Assembly (NCBI RefSeq): GCF_024362325.1
Contig: NZ_CP101497.1
Span: forward strand, 1,178,001 to 1,242,000
Length of the DNA stretch: 64,000 nt
Origin: Microcella humidisoli
GTDB lineage: Bacteria; Actinomycetota; Actinomycetes; Actinomycetales; Microbacteriaceae
Direction: 5' to 3'
Shown: positions 1 to 8,390 of the stretch, one piece after another
How the letters are laid out: each line of letters starts with the position of its first letter
Numbering within the stretch: position 1 is the stretch's first letter
Notes under the pieces: model-generated
Told to the model about the DNA's origin: nothing
Seen by the model: only the letters and a program-made list of their open reading frames with translations
The model's database searches: none
Translations under genes and position numbers: made by a program

Positions 1-137
1 ATGTCGGCTTCCGCCTGGGCGTTCGCCATCTTCTCGTGGCAGTCGCGGATGATGGAGGAGATCTGCTTTCTCACCAGTACGCCGTCCGGACCGAGTGTCT
101 GCAACGCCCATACGCGACCTTCATCGATAGCCATCAT
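1..137 (-). CDS. N-terminal part of an unrecognised protein, cut by the window edge
   Basis: On the minus strand an open frame starts with ATG at 137 (second ATG at 134) and runs off the left edge, giving 45 residues that begin MMAIDEGRVWALQTL and continue to AQAEAD. A purine-rich site AAGGGA (142-147) lies 4-7 nt upstream, which supports a genuine start. No family is recognised from this much sequence. GC is clearly lower than in the chromosome to the right, so the gene probably belongs to acquired DNA that extends leftwards out of view. Confidence 0.5.
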   Translation of the reverse strand, partial: MMAIDEGRVWALQTLGPDGVLVRKQISSIIRDCHEKMANAQAEAD

Positions 138-217
138 CAAGTCCCTTCATCTGTCTACAGCGAATGTATCACAACGCTTTAGTTTTTCCCAATATCCGCT
201 CACCGGGCATGCGGTAC

Positions 218-328
218 TTATCGGTCATCTTCCTGTTCGCTGACCACGAAGCCGCCTCCATCCGGATCAGCATGATCCGTGCGTAGGTAGAACCCGTGGG
301 CTCCGAGTAGGTCGATCATCACTTGCAC
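218..328 (-). pseudogene. Small ORF or C-terminal remnant of an unknown gene
   Basis: A minus-strand frame encodes 36 residues (GTG at 328, or ATG at 319, to TAA at 218-220) ending GGGFVVSEQEDDR. An in-frame stop lies close upstream and there is no convincing ribosome site, so it reads more like the tail of a broken gene than a complete small protein. It ends about 80 nt before the start of the minus-strand gene at the left edge, in the same orientation, and shares its low GC. The family is unknown. Confidence 0.3.
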
Positions 329-340
329 TGCGTCGGCGGT

Positions 341-466
341 TTCCTACTCACTCGGAGCTTGACCGCGATGCGCAGCGTCACTTCGGCAATTGTCGAGCTG
401 CCCGAGGTGGGCGACGACGTGCGCCTCGCCGTGCAGCGGCCCGGCCTCGCGTTCGCGGCCGTCTAG
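341..466 (+). pseudogene. 3' end of a truncated chromosomal gene
   Basis: A plus-strand frame is open from about 341 to TAG at 464-466. From residue MRSVTSAIVELPEVG (ATG at 368) it has the high-GC codon use of the downstream chromosome and reads like the C-terminal strand of a longer protein. Nothing upstream continues it: the DNA to the left is low-GC and codes on the other strand. The simplest reading is that an insertion removed the 5' part of this gene, placing the island junction near 340-368. I cannot name the family from the tail. Confidence 0.4.
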
Positions 467-509
467 CCCCGCCCGGCATCCGACCCGCGCCCGCGGCTAG
501 GCTCGCGGC

Positions 510-1775
510 ATGAGCGACGCCGACGCCCCGAAGCCCGCCAACCCCGCCGAGCTGCGTGCCCGCGCCGCGGTGCTCGACGCCTCCGACCCGCTCGCCGCGT
601 ACACGGCGCACTTCGTGCCGGGCGACGACCTCGTGGCCTACCTCGACGGCAACTCGCTCGGGCGCCCCGTGGCGAGCGTTCCCGCCGCCCTCGACGACTT
701 CGTGCGCACGCAGTGGGCCGGGCGACTCATCCGCGGCTGGGATGAGCTGTGGCTCACCCGCCCGGCCGAGCTGGGCGACCGCATCGGGGCTGCGTGCCTC
801 GGCGCAGCATCCGGTCAGACGATCGTCGCCGACTCGACGAGCGTGCTCATCTTCAAGCTGCTGCGGGCCGCGATCGCCGCACAGCAGACGGTCGAGGCGC
901 TGGGAACAGGCACGGCCCGCGACGAGCTCGTCATCCTGCGCGACGAGTTCCCCACCGACCGGTTCATCATCGAGCGCCTCGCCGACGATCACGGGTTGAC
1001 GGTGCGGTGGGTGGATGCTCCGCTCGACGCCGGCATCACCCCCGAGCTCGCCGCCGCGGCCGTGGGCCCGCGCACCATCGCCGCGCTGTTCAGCGGGGTC
1101 GCCTACCGCAGCGCGTGGTGGGCCGACATGCCCGAGGTGACGCGCGTGGTGCAGGCCGCGGGCGCCCTCGTCATCTGGGACTGCTCGCACGCCGTCGGGT
1201 CGGTGCCGCTCGACTTCGACGCCTGGGGCGTGGACTACGCCGTGGGCTGCTCGTACAAGTACCTCAACGGCGGCCCGGGCGCCCCGGCGTGGGCGTACGT
1301 CGCCGCGCGGCACCATGACACGCTGCGCAACCCGATCCCCGGCTGGCTCGGGGCGGCCGCGCCGTTCTCGATGACCGAGGGCTACACGCCCGCGCCCGGC
1401 ATCGGCTCGCTCGTCAGCGGCACGCCGCCCATTCTCACGATGGTGGCGCTCGGCGAGATGGTGAGCCTCATCGAGGCCGCCGGCATCGCGGCGATCCGTG
1501 AGAAGTCGATCGCGCTGACGAGCTACGCGATCGAGCTCGTCGACGCGCTCATCCCGACGGCGACCGTGAGCACGCCGCGCGACGCGGCTCGGCGCGGTAG
1601 CCACCTGACCATCGACCATCCGAACTCCGCCGTCGCGGTCCAGCGGCTCTGGGCGCAGGGCGTCATCCCCGACTTCCGTCACCCGAGCGGCGTGCGCATC
1701 GGCCTCTCGCCGCTCAGCACGAGCTTCACTGAGGTCGAGCGCGGCATCCGTGCCCTCAGCGAGGCCCTGTCCTAA
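510..1775 (+). CDS. kynU: Kynureninase
   Basis: PLP-dependent kynureninase (fold type I, aminotransferase class V), cleaving kynurenine to anthranilate and alanine in tryptophan degradation; cytosolic. The 421-residue length is normal. Seen in the sequence: YLDGNSLGRP at 44-53 near the N terminus, WDCSHAVGSVP at 223-233 carrying the PLP-contacting Asp, and SYKYLNGGPG with the Schiff-base Lys at 250. A TAGGCT box lies 6 nt before the ATG, suggesting a leaderless transcript. No other kynurenine-pathway gene is nearby, so it may feed anthranilate into another route or be a lone salvage gene. It ends 3 nt from the convergent transporter gene. Confidence 0.93.
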   Translation: MSDADAPKPANPAELRARAAVLDASDPLAAYTAHFVPGDDLVAYLDGNSLGRPVASVPAALDDFVRTQWAGRLIRGWDELWLTRPAELGDRIGAACLGAASGQTIVADSTSVLIFKLLRAAIAAQQTVEALGTGTARDELVILRDEFPTDRFIIERLADDHGLTVRWVDAPLDAGITPELAAAAVGPRTIAALFSGVAYRSAWWADMPEVTRVVQAAGALVIWDCSHAVGSVPLDFDAWGVDYAVGCSYKYLNGGPGAPAWAYVAARHHDTLRNPIPGWLGAAAPFSMTEGYTPAPGIGSLVSGTPPILTMVALGEMVSLIEAAGIAAIREKSIALTSYAIELVDALIPTATVSTPRDAARRGSHLTIDHPNSAVAVQRLWAQGVIPDFRHPSGVRIGLSPLSTSFTEVERGIRALSEALS

Positions 1776-1778
1776 GGG

Positions 1779-2633
1779 TTACCGCGAGAGCGTCGCGAAC
1801 TTCCGGATCGACAGGGGCACGAACACGAGCAGCAGCACCGCGACGCCGATGAGCACCGTGGCGATGGGGTTCTGCGCCGGCCAGGCGTCGCCCACGGGCG
1901 TGCCGGGCGGCACGTTGCCGAAGAGCTCTCGCGCCGCTTGCACGAGCGCCGAGACCGGGTTCCACTCGGCGAAGATGCGCAGCGGGTCGGGCAGGCGCTC
2001 GCTCGGCACGAACGCGTTCGAGATGAAGGTGAGCGGGAAGAGGATGAGGAACGAGGCGTTGTTGATGATCTCGGGACTCTTCACCGACATGCCCAAGAAC
2101 GCCATGACCCATGAGAACGCGTAGGCGAACAGCAGCAGCAGGCCCACGCCGGCGAGGAACTCGAGCGATGACGAGTTGACCCGCCAGCCGACGGCGAGCC
2201 CCGTGAGCATCATCACGATCATCGAGAGCGAGTTGATGACGAGGTCGCCGTTCGTGCGCCCGACGAGCACGGCCGCCCCGCTCATCGGCAGCGTGCGGAA
2301 CCGGTCGATGATGCCGTCTTTCAGGTCTTGCGCCATCGCGGCACCCGAGTAGGTCGACCCGAACACGACCGTCTGCGCGAAGATGCCGGCCATGAGGAAC
2401 GACTCGTAGCCGTCGCCGGGAATCTCGATCGCGGCCCCGAACACGTACGTGAAGAGCAGCACGAACATGATCGGCTGAATGAGGCTGAACAGCAGGATCT
2501 CGGGCACCCGGATGATCTTCATGAGGTTGCGCCACGTGGTCACCCGCCCGTCGCTGAGGAACCGCGAGACCGCGCTGCCGGGCACCGGCTGCAGGGTTCG
2601 GGATGCTGCGCTCGTGGTCGTCGTCGCGCTCAT
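1779..2633 (-). CDS. DrrB-type ABC transporter permease
   Basis: Membrane subunit of an ABC-2 exporter of the daunorubicin-resistance (DrrB) type, 284 residues. It has a polar N terminus of about 40 residues followed by hydrophobic segments, with the cytosolic helix region RNLMKIIRVPEILLFS and a first membrane helix near 45-65. The middle segment around DLKDGIIDRFRTLPMS is characteristic of ABC2_membrane permeases. It overlaps the upstream ATPase gene by ATGA (2630-2633), so the two are translationally coupled. The likely role is drug or lipid export; the substrate cannot be read from sequence. Confidence 0.9.
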   Translation of the reverse strand: MSATTTTSAASRTLQPVPGSAVSRFLSDGRVTTWRNLMKIIRVPEILLFSLIQPIMFVLLFTYVFGAAIEIPGDGYESFLMAGIFAQTVVFGSTYSGAAMAQDLKDGIIDRFRTLPMSGAAVLVGRTNGDLVINSLSMIVMMLTGLAVGWRVNSSSLEFLAGVGLLLLFAYAFSWVMAFLGMSVKSPEIINNASFLILFPLTFISNAFVPSERLPDPLRIFAEWNPVSALVQAARELFGNVPPGTPVGDAWPAQNPIATVLIGVAVLLLVFVPLSIRKFATLSR

Positions 2634-3601
2634 GCCGCACTCTCCGTGGTCTCGTCGGCCACGTGGCCGGTCAGTTGCAGGAACACATCATCGAGGGTCG
2701 GACGCCGCATTCCGGCATCGTGCAGCGCGATGCCGGCCGCCGATGCCGCGGCCATGATGGCCGCGAGGGCGGCGGGACCGTCGGTCACCGGCACGACCCA
2801 GGTGCGCCCACCCGTGACGACGGGCTCGCCGGTGCCGTGGCTCGCGAGGAGGCTGCGCACAGCATCCCCATCGGATTCGTCGACGACGGTGAGGGCGACC
2901 CGCTGCCCGCCGACCGAGGCCTTGAGTTCGTCGGCGGTTCCGCGAGCGATGACCCGGCCGTTGTCGATGACCGAGATCGAGTCGGCCAGGCGGTCGGCCT
3001 CTTCGAGGTACTGCGTTGTCAGCAGCACGGTGGTGCCGTCGGAGACGAGGCGCTCGATGACGTCCCACAGGCCGATGCGGCTGCGCGGATCGAGGCCCGT
3101 CGTCGGCTCGTCGAGGAAGAGCACGGGCGGCTTGATGACGAGCGCGCCCGCGAGGTCGATGCGCCGGCGCATGCCGCCCGAGTAGCCCTTGACCGGGCGG
3201 TTCTGCGACTCGACGAGGTCGAAGAGCTCGATGAGCTCGGTCGCGCGCTGCCGCGCGACCTTCGCGCCGAGGTGGTAGAGCCGGCCGACCATCATGAGGT
3301 TCTCGAGACCCGTGAGGTTCTCGTCGACGGCGGCGTACTGCCCGCTCGCCCCGATCATGCGTCGCACGGCCTGGGGGTCGGCGAGCACGTCGACGCCGTC
3401 GATCGTGGCCGAGCCCTCGTCGGGCGAGATGAGCGTCGTGAGCACCTTGACGGTCGTGGTCTTGCCGGCGCCGTTCGGCCCGAGCAGCGCGGTGACGGTG
3501 CCCTGCGGCACCTCTAGGTCGAGGCCGTCGAGGGCGCGCACGACGGGCGCGCCCTTCGGCGTGTAGGTCTTGACGAGCCCGGAGGCTTCGATGAATGCCA
3601 T
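2630..3601 (-). CDS. DrrA-type ABC transporter ATP-binding protein
   Basis: ATPase partner (323 residues) of the DrrB-type permease. Walker A GPNGAGKTT at 41-49, Q-loop Gln near 88, ABC signature SGGMR at 141-145 and Walker B LFLDEP at 161-166 are intact, and a C-terminal DrrA extension follows the nucleotide-binding domain. A TAGCAT box 6 nt before the ATG fits a leaderless start, and it diverges from the acyl-CoA dehydrogenase gene with only 56 nt between the starts. Members of this family export hydrophobic drugs or lipids; no biosynthetic cluster is adjacent, so self-resistance is not implied. Confidence 0.93.
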   Translation of the reverse strand: MAFIEASGLVKTYTPKGAPVVRALDGLDLEVPQGTVTALLGPNGAGKTTTVKVLTTLISPDEGSATIDGVDVLADPQAVRRMIGASGQYAAVDENLTGLENLMMVGRLYHLGAKVARQRATELIELFDLVESQNRPVKGYSGGMRRRIDLAGALVIKPPVLFLDEPTTGLDPRSRIGLWDVIERLVSDGTTVLLTTQYLEEADRLADSISVIDNGRVIARGTADELKASVGGQRVALTVVDESDGDAVRSLLASHGTGEPVVTGGRTWVVPVTDGPAALAAIMAAASAAGIALHDAGMRRPTLDDVFLQLTGHVADETTESAA

Positions 3602-3657
3602 GCGCGGATGCTACTCGCCCGGGGTGACGCTGGGGAGGCGCGGGTAGCGTGGGGGGC

Positions 3658-4794
3658 ATGCCCGACCCGAGTGCGCTGACCCCCGACCTGCTGCAGCGCA
3701 TTCGCGAGCGCGCTCCGGGCTACGACGAGCGCAACGCGTTCTTCGCCGAGGATCTCGACGAGCTGCGCGCCGCGGGCTATCTGGCGCCCCGCGGCCTGAG
3801 CGCCGCATCCGCTGATCAGCGACTGCTCGCCGCCCACGCGCCCGCGACCGCGCTCGGCCTCACGATGCACCTGGTGTGGATGGGCGTGGCGCGCGATCTC
3901 GCGGCCGCCGGCGACGAGAGCCTCGCCTGGGTGCTCGACGACGCCGAGCGCGGCGAGCTCTTCGCCTTCGCCATCAGCGAGGCGGGCAACGACCGGGTGA
4001 TGAGCGACTCGCTCACGCGCGTCGATCGCACCGTGGGCGGCTGGGCCTTCACGGGCACGAAGATCTTCACGACCCTCTCGCCCGCGTGGACGCGACTCGG
4101 CGTGCTCGGGCGTCATGATCCGGCCGACGGTGGCGAGCCGAGCATCGTGCACGGCTTCCTGACGCGCGAGTCTGGCGGCGAGGCTGCGGGCGTCACGATC
4201 ACGCCCGACTGGAACACCCTCGGCATGCGCGCGACGCAGAGCCACACGACGCGGCTCGACGGCGCGGTCGTGACCGACGAGCGTGTGGCGCGCATCCTGC
4301 CCGTCGGACCGAGCGGCGACGTGTACACGCTCGCGATCGCCGCCAACTTCCACACCCTCATCGCGAGCGTCTATGCCGGCATCGCCGACCGCGCGCTCGA
4401 GCTCGCCGTCGACAGTGCGCGACGCCGCACGAGCCTGCGCGCCGGCGGAGCGCCCCAGGCGCACGACCCCGACATCCGCTGGCGCATCGCGGATGCCGCG
4501 CTCGCCCTCGACGCGCTCGCCCCGCAACTGCAGGCGGTCTCGCGCGATCGCGACCAGGGTGTCGACCGCGGCGTGCGGTGGTTCCGCGACTTGGCGGGGC
4601 TCAAGCACCGCAGCGTCGAGACCGCTCGGCACGTGGTCGACCAGTCGATGCGCATCGCGGGCGGCGGCGCCTACCGCTGGTCGGCCGAGCTGAGCCGGCT
4701 GCAGCGCGACGTGCTCGCCGGCATCTACCACCCGAGCGATACCGAGGCCGTGCACGCGACCGTGGCCGCCGACCTGTTAGGACCCGTGCCATGA
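3658..4794 (+). CDS. Acyl-CoA dehydrogenase family protein
   Basis: Flavoprotein of the acyl-CoA dehydrogenase superfamily, 378 residues from ATG 3658 (a GTG at 3649 is in frame but lies inside the promoter spacer). N-terminal helical domain, then the middle beta domain with FAISEAGNDRVMSD and WAFTGTKIFTTLSPAW, and a C-terminal helical bundle. A TAGCGT box ends 7 nt before ATG. The downstream alpha/beta hydrolase overlaps it by ATGA, so both are made together. The true substrate is uncertain: divergent members oxidise or hydroxylate non-CoA compounds, so acyl-CoA specificity should not be assumed. Confidence 0.85.
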   Translation: MPDPSALTPDLLQRIRERAPGYDERNAFFAEDLDELRAAGYLAPRGLSAASADQRLLAAHAPATALGLTMHLVWMGVARDLAAAGDESLAWVLDDAERGELFAFAISEAGNDRVMSDSLTRVDRTVGGWAFTGTKIFTTLSPAWTRLGVLGRHDPADGGEPSIVHGFLTRESGGEAAGVTITPDWNTLGMRATQSHTTRLDGAVVTDERVARILPVGPSGDVYTLAIAANFHTLIASVYAGIADRALELAVDSARRRTSLRAGGAPQAHDPDIRWRIADAALALDALAPQLQAVSRDRDQGVDRGVRWFRDLAGLKHRSVETARHVVDQSMRIAGGGAYRWSAELSRLQRDVLAGIYHPSDTEAVHATVAADLLGPVP

Positions 4795-5660
4795 CCGCAG
4801 CAGCATCGAGCGATGTGCTCGAGTTCGACATCACGCTGCCCGACGGGCGCACGCTGCACGGCTACGACGCGGGCGGCGATGGCGCGCCCGTCATGTGGCA
4901 CCACGGCACGCCGAACGTCGGCACGCCTCCTCGGCCGCTGCTCATGCTGGCCGCGGAGCTCGGTCTGCGGTGGGTCTCGTTCGACCGGCCGGGCTACGGA
5001 GGCTCGACCGCGAACCCGGGGCGCTCGGTCGCCGACACGGCCGCCGACGCCGCAGCGCTGGCCGACATCCTGCACCTCGATCGATTCGCCGTCGTCGGGC
5101 ACTCGGGCGGCGGGCCGCACGCGATCGCCTGCGCAGCGCTGCAGCCCGCGCGGATCATCGCGGCGGTGAGTCTCGGCGGGCTCGCGCCGCACGACGCCGA
5201 CGGCCTCGACTGGTTCGCCGGCATGGGTCCGACGAGCACCGCCGCGCTGCGGGCGGCGCAGAATGGCCTCGAGGGCAAGCGCCTGCACGAGCAGGAGCAC
5301 CCCGATGCGCCGATCGACTTCACGGACGACGATTGGGCCGCGCTCCGCGGCCCGTGGGGTTGGCTCGGCGAGGTCGCCGCGGCCGGGGTGGCCTCGGGCA
5401 TCGAGGCGCTCATCGACGACGACATCGCCTACGTCACGCCGTGGGGCGTCGACCTCGACGCGATCGTGGCGCCCGTGCTGCTCGCGCACGGTGCCGACGA
5501 CCACGTGGTGCCGCCGGGTCACTCGGCGTGGCTCGCCGGGCACATCGCCGCCGCAGAACTCTGGCTGGTCGAGGGCGAGAGCCACATCTCGTCGCTCGCG
5601 GCTGAGCGGCACGGCGCCGACGACGCGCTTCGCTGGCTCGCCGAGCACGTGCGCCGCTAG
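4791..5660 (+). CDS. Alpha/beta hydrolase
   Basis: Single-domain alpha/beta hydrolase, 289 residues, cytosolic. The oxyanion region HHGTP (37-41), nucleophile elbow GHSGG with Ser105, a late Asp in HGADDHVVPPG and a His in EGESHISS make a complete catalytic triad. The start ATG overlaps the stop of the acyl-CoA dehydrogenase-like gene (ATGA, 4791-4794), which indicates coupling and a shared pathway, perhaps oxidation followed by ester or C-C hydrolysis of the same compound. It belongs to the haloperoxidase/proline-iminopeptidase-like group; the substrate is unknown. Confidence 0.87.
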   Translation: MTAAASSDVLEFDITLPDGRTLHGYDAGGDGAPVMWHHGTPNVGTPPRPLLMLAAELGLRWVSFDRPGYGGSTANPGRSVADTAADAAALADILHLDRFAVVGHSGGGPHAIACAALQPARIIAAVSLGGLAPHDADGLDWFAGMGPTSTAALRAAQNGLEGKRLHEQEHPDAPIDFTDDDWAALRGPWGWLGEVAAAGVASGIEALIDDDIAYVTPWGVDLDAIVAPVLLAHGADDHVVPPGHSAWLAGHIAAAELWLVEGESHISSLAAERHGADDALRWLAEHVRR

Positions 5661-5685
5661 ACCTCCGCAGGAGTAGTGTCGCCGC

Positions 5686-7092
5686 GTGCTCATCCTGCGC
5701 TCGCGCGCCGTGCTGTTCCTCGCCTTCGCCTTCGCCGTCATGGCCGACCCCGTGTCATCCGTGGCCTACGCGGTCGAGGCCGCTTTGCACGCGCTCGGCG
5801 GTCGGCTCGATCTGCTCGTCGCGACGATGGGGCTGGTCGTGGCGATCATCGCGCTCGTGATCGTCAACTATCGCGCGCTCATCGCGCGCTACCCCGAGGG
5901 TGGGGGTGCCTCGGCCGCCGTCGGCGAGGCCTTCGGCGACGGCTGGTCGTTCGTGCCGGTCGGCTCGCTCGTCGTCGACTTCGTGCTGACGATCGCGATC
6001 AGCGTCTCAGCGGCGGCGTCGGCCGTGATCGCCTACTTTCCGCAGCTCGAGCCCTGGCGCCTGCTCATAGCGCTCGTGCTCGTGGCCGTCGTCGGCGGGC
6101 TGTGTTGGTTCGGTCACTTGGGCCGCATCGTCTTCGCCCTCATGACGATCGTCTTCGTGCTCGTCGCCGCCGCGGTGCTCGTCTTCAGCGCGTTCGCGCA
6201 GCCGCTCGAGGGCGCGGCGCTCGCCGTGTCGGCGGCCGCTGCCGAGGCGGATCCGGGCGCCCTCGCGGGCCTCATCGCGGTCGTCTTCGCGTTCCCGGTG
6301 GCGATGGCGCTCGCCACCGGAGTCGAGGCCCCATCGACCGCGATCGCGCAGCTGGGCGAGCTCGACGACGCCGGTCGTCGCCGTTTCGGGCAGCTCACGC
6401 TGTGGCTCACGCTCGGCATCGTCGGCGTGATCACGCTCGGCCTGGCCACGCAGGCGGCGCGGCTCGACATCGGCCTGCCGGAAGCGGGCTCGACCCTCAT
6501 CGCCGATTTCGCCCGCTACGTCGCCCCGGCACCGCTCTTCGCCCTGTTCCAGCTCATGACCGCTCTGCTGCTGCTCGCGGCCGCGAGCTCGTCGTTCCAG
6601 GCCGGCCCCGGGCTGCTCAAGGCGCTCGCCGTGCACCCCGGCCGAGCGCACGCGGTCGGCATCCTGCCCGCCGCCTTCGGCCGCGTGAACAGCCGCCACA
6701 CGCCCTACTGGGGCCTCGTGCTCTTCGCCGTGCTCTCGATGGTCGTCGTCGCTGCCGCCGGAGCCGACGACCAGCGCCTCGTGCTCTTCTACGCGGTCGC
6801 CGTGTTCTTGAGCTTCCTCTCCGGCCTGCTGGCGATGACCCGGTTCACCTTCGTCGCCCGTCAGCGCAAGCGCTTCGCCCTCAACGTGTTCGGCTCGTCC
6901 GTCGTCGCCTTCACTCTCGTGGTCAACCTCGCGCGCGGCTGGCCGCTCGTGAGCCTCGTGGCCGCCGCGCTCATCGCCGGTGCGCTGTGGATGCTGTGGG
7001 TGCGCGCCGGGCGCCCGGAGGGCATCCGGTCGATCGAGGCGCTGGCCGAGAAGGCCGAGGCGAGCACCGACCCGATCACGCCCGACCGCTGA
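5686..7092 (+). CDS. APC-superfamily permease (probable amino-acid transporter)
   Basis: Integral membrane protein of 468 residues with about 12 hydrophobic segments. The first helix contains MADPVSSVAYAVEAAL and the region YPEGGGASAAVGEAFG at about 65-82 matches the helix 1-3 signature of APC amino-acid transporters. GTG start at 5686, with TAGTGT six nt upstream and no ribosome site, so probably leaderless. The transported solute is not evident. It sits alone between a coupled pair and a convergent DeoR gene. Confidence 0.8.
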   Translation: MLILRSRAVLFLAFAFAVMADPVSSVAYAVEAALHALGGRLDLLVATMGLVVAIIALVIVNYRALIARYPEGGGASAAVGEAFGDGWSFVPVGSLVVDFVLTIAISVSAAASAVIAYFPQLEPWRLLIALVLVAVVGGLCWFGHLGRIVFALMTIVFVLVAAAVLVFSAFAQPLEGAALAVSAAAAEADPGALAGLIAVVFAFPVAMALATGVEAPSTAIAQLGELDDAGRRRFGQLTLWLTLGIVGVITLGLATQAARLDIGLPEAGSTLIADFARYVAPAPLFALFQLMTALLLLAAASSSFQAGPGLLKALAVHPGRAHAVGILPAAFGRVNSRHTPYWGLVLFAVLSMVVVAAAGADDQRLVLFYAVAVFLSFLSGLLAMTRFTFVARQRKRFALNVFGSSVVAFTLVVNLARGWPLVSLVAAALIAGALWMLWVRAGRPEGIRSIEALAEKAEASTDPITPDR

Positions 7093-7108
7093 GACCGGAT
7101 GCTCGCGC

Positions 7109-7864
7109 TCAGGCCGGAATGATCGCGACCCCGCGGCGCGCGAGGCGCTGCAGCACGGGGTGCTCGGGCTCGGCGTCGGTGATGACGCCGGCGATCTGGT
7201 CGAACGACAGCACGTCGAACGCCGAAGCCGCGCCGACTTTCTCGCGGCTCGCGAGCACGTAGACATCGGCTGCGCGATCGGCGAGAGCGCGCTTGACCGC
7301 TGCTTCGTCGAGGTCGCCCGTCGTGAGACCGGCCTCGTCGTGCACGCCCGTGACGCCGACAAAGAACTGGTCAGCCCGCACGCGCGAGGCGGCCTCGACG
7401 AGGGCAGCGCCACTCGCGACGACCGAGTGCTTGAAGATGCGGCCGCCGAGCATGATGACATCGACCGAGGGATGCTGCGCCAACGCCGCAGCGACCGTCG
7501 GGCTGTGCGTCACCGTCGTCGCGCGCAGGCTCGGCGGGAGCACGTGCGCGAGCGCGAGAGCGGTCGACCCGCCGTCGATGAGTACGGTCGACCCCTCGCG
7601 AATGAGCGCCGCGGCCGCGCGCGCGACGCGTTGCTTGCTCTCCGGGGCGATCGACTGCCGCGTGGCGTAGTCGGCGAGCGCGGGGGAGACGGGGAGGGCT
7701 CCACCGTAGACGCGCTGCAATAGCCCTTCGGCCGCGAGTTCGCGCAGGTCTTTGCGAATGCTGTCGTCGGCGAGCCCGAGTTCGGCCGCAATCTGCTTGG
7801 CCACGATCGTGCCGTCGCGTTGCAGCCGCTCGAGCAGGTAGTCGCGGCGTTCGGCGGCGAGCAT
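7109..7864 (-). CDS. DeoR-family transcriptional regulator
   Basis: 251 residues from the ATG at 7864 (an upstream ATG at 7885 would add seven residues; AGGA just before 7864 favours the shorter form). N-terminal winged helix-turn-helix LAAERRDYLLERLQRDG through DDSIRKDLRELAAEG, followed by the DeoR sensor domain with RVYGGALP and DGGSTALALAHVL, the sugar-phosphate-binding fold. Family members are repressors released by a phosphorylated sugar or nucleoside. It is divergent from the DUF4406 gene, with a tandem decamer array between them that is the obvious binding site for this protein. Confidence 0.92.
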   Translation of the reverse strand: MLAAERRDYLLERLQRDGTIVAKQIAAELGLADDSIRKDLRELAAEGLLQRVYGGALPVSPALADYATRQSIAPESKQRVARAAAALIREGSTVLIDGGSTALALAHVLPPSLRATTVTHSPTVAAALAQHPSVDVIMLGGRIFKHSVVASGAALVEAASRVRADQFFVGVTGVHDEAGLTTGDLDEAAVKRALADRAADVYVLASREKVGAASAFDVLSFDQIAGVITDAEPEHPVLQRLARRGVAIIPA

Positions 7865-7880
7865 CGGTCCTCGTTTCCTC

Positions 7881-7920
7881 ATCATCTTGTTTAATCGCGT
7901 TTCATCATGTTACATCGTGT
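7881..7920. promoter_or_regulatory. Four tandem decamers, candidate DeoR operator
   Basis: Four consecutive 10-nt units (7881-7890, 7891-7900, 7901-7910, 7911-7920) share the consensus TTCATCNTGT; ATC at positions 4-6 and GT at positions 9-10 are in every unit. Ten-nt phasing puts each copy on the same face of the helix. DeoR-family operators of the TGTTTNWTTT type are direct repeats like these. The array covers the start region of both divergent genes and includes the TACATC box 6 nt before the DUF4406 ATG. Confidence 0.65.
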
Positions 7921-7922
7921 TC

Positions 7923-8303
7923 ATGACGACGACGACCGACAAACCCCTGCTCATCCTCATCGCTGGCCCCTACCGCTCGGGCACGGGGGACGACCCCGCG
8001 CTCATGGCGGCCAACCTGCGCCACCTCGAGTCGGCCGCCTGGCCGATCTTTGCGAAAGGACACGTGCCGATGATCGGCGAATGGGTCGCGCTGCCCGTGC
8101 TCGAGAGCGCGGGCGCCGACGTGTTCTCGCCGCTCGCGAGCGAGGTGTTGTATCCGACTGCCGAACGCCTGCTGCGCCACTGCGATGCCGTGCTGCGGCT
8201 GCCGGGCGCGTCGGCGGGGGCCGATGAGGATGTGCGCATTGCCCGCGAGCGCGGCATCCCCGTCTACACCGCCCTCGACGAGATTCCCGCGCGCTCGGCC
8301 TGA
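7923..8303 (+). CDS. DUF4406 / nucleoside 2-deoxyribosyltransferase-like protein
   Basis: 126-residue protein starting MTTTTDKPLLILIAGPYRSG. The IAGPYRSG glycine-rich loop, followed by an alternating alpha/beta pattern, the segment EDVRIARERGIPVYT and a short C terminus, matches the DUF4406 branch of the nucleoside deoxyribosyltransferase fold. True enzymes of that fold exchange nucleobases; the reaction for this branch is not established. Its start lies directly beside the decamer array shared with the divergent DeoR gene, so it is presumably that regulator's target and may act on a ribosyl-type metabolite. Confidence 0.75.
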   Translation: MTTTTDKPLLILIAGPYRSGTGDDPALMAANLRHLESAAWPIFAKGHVPMIGEWVALPVLESAGADVFSPLASEVLYPTAERLLRHCDAVLRLPGASAGADEDVRIARERGIPVYTALDEIPARSA

Positions 8304-8390
8304 GCGGGGTGGGCGGCCCGCCTGGCGGGGAATACCGTTTGGTCGCGGGCGCTTGACCACAGCATCCCGCACCGCGAGACGGAGGCCCTC

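Noticed and set aside
378..1682. Long minus-strand open frame across kynU
   Set aside because: It is the antisense image of a well-conserved gene; the Arg/Asp/Gly-rich translation is typical of a high-GC shadow frame.
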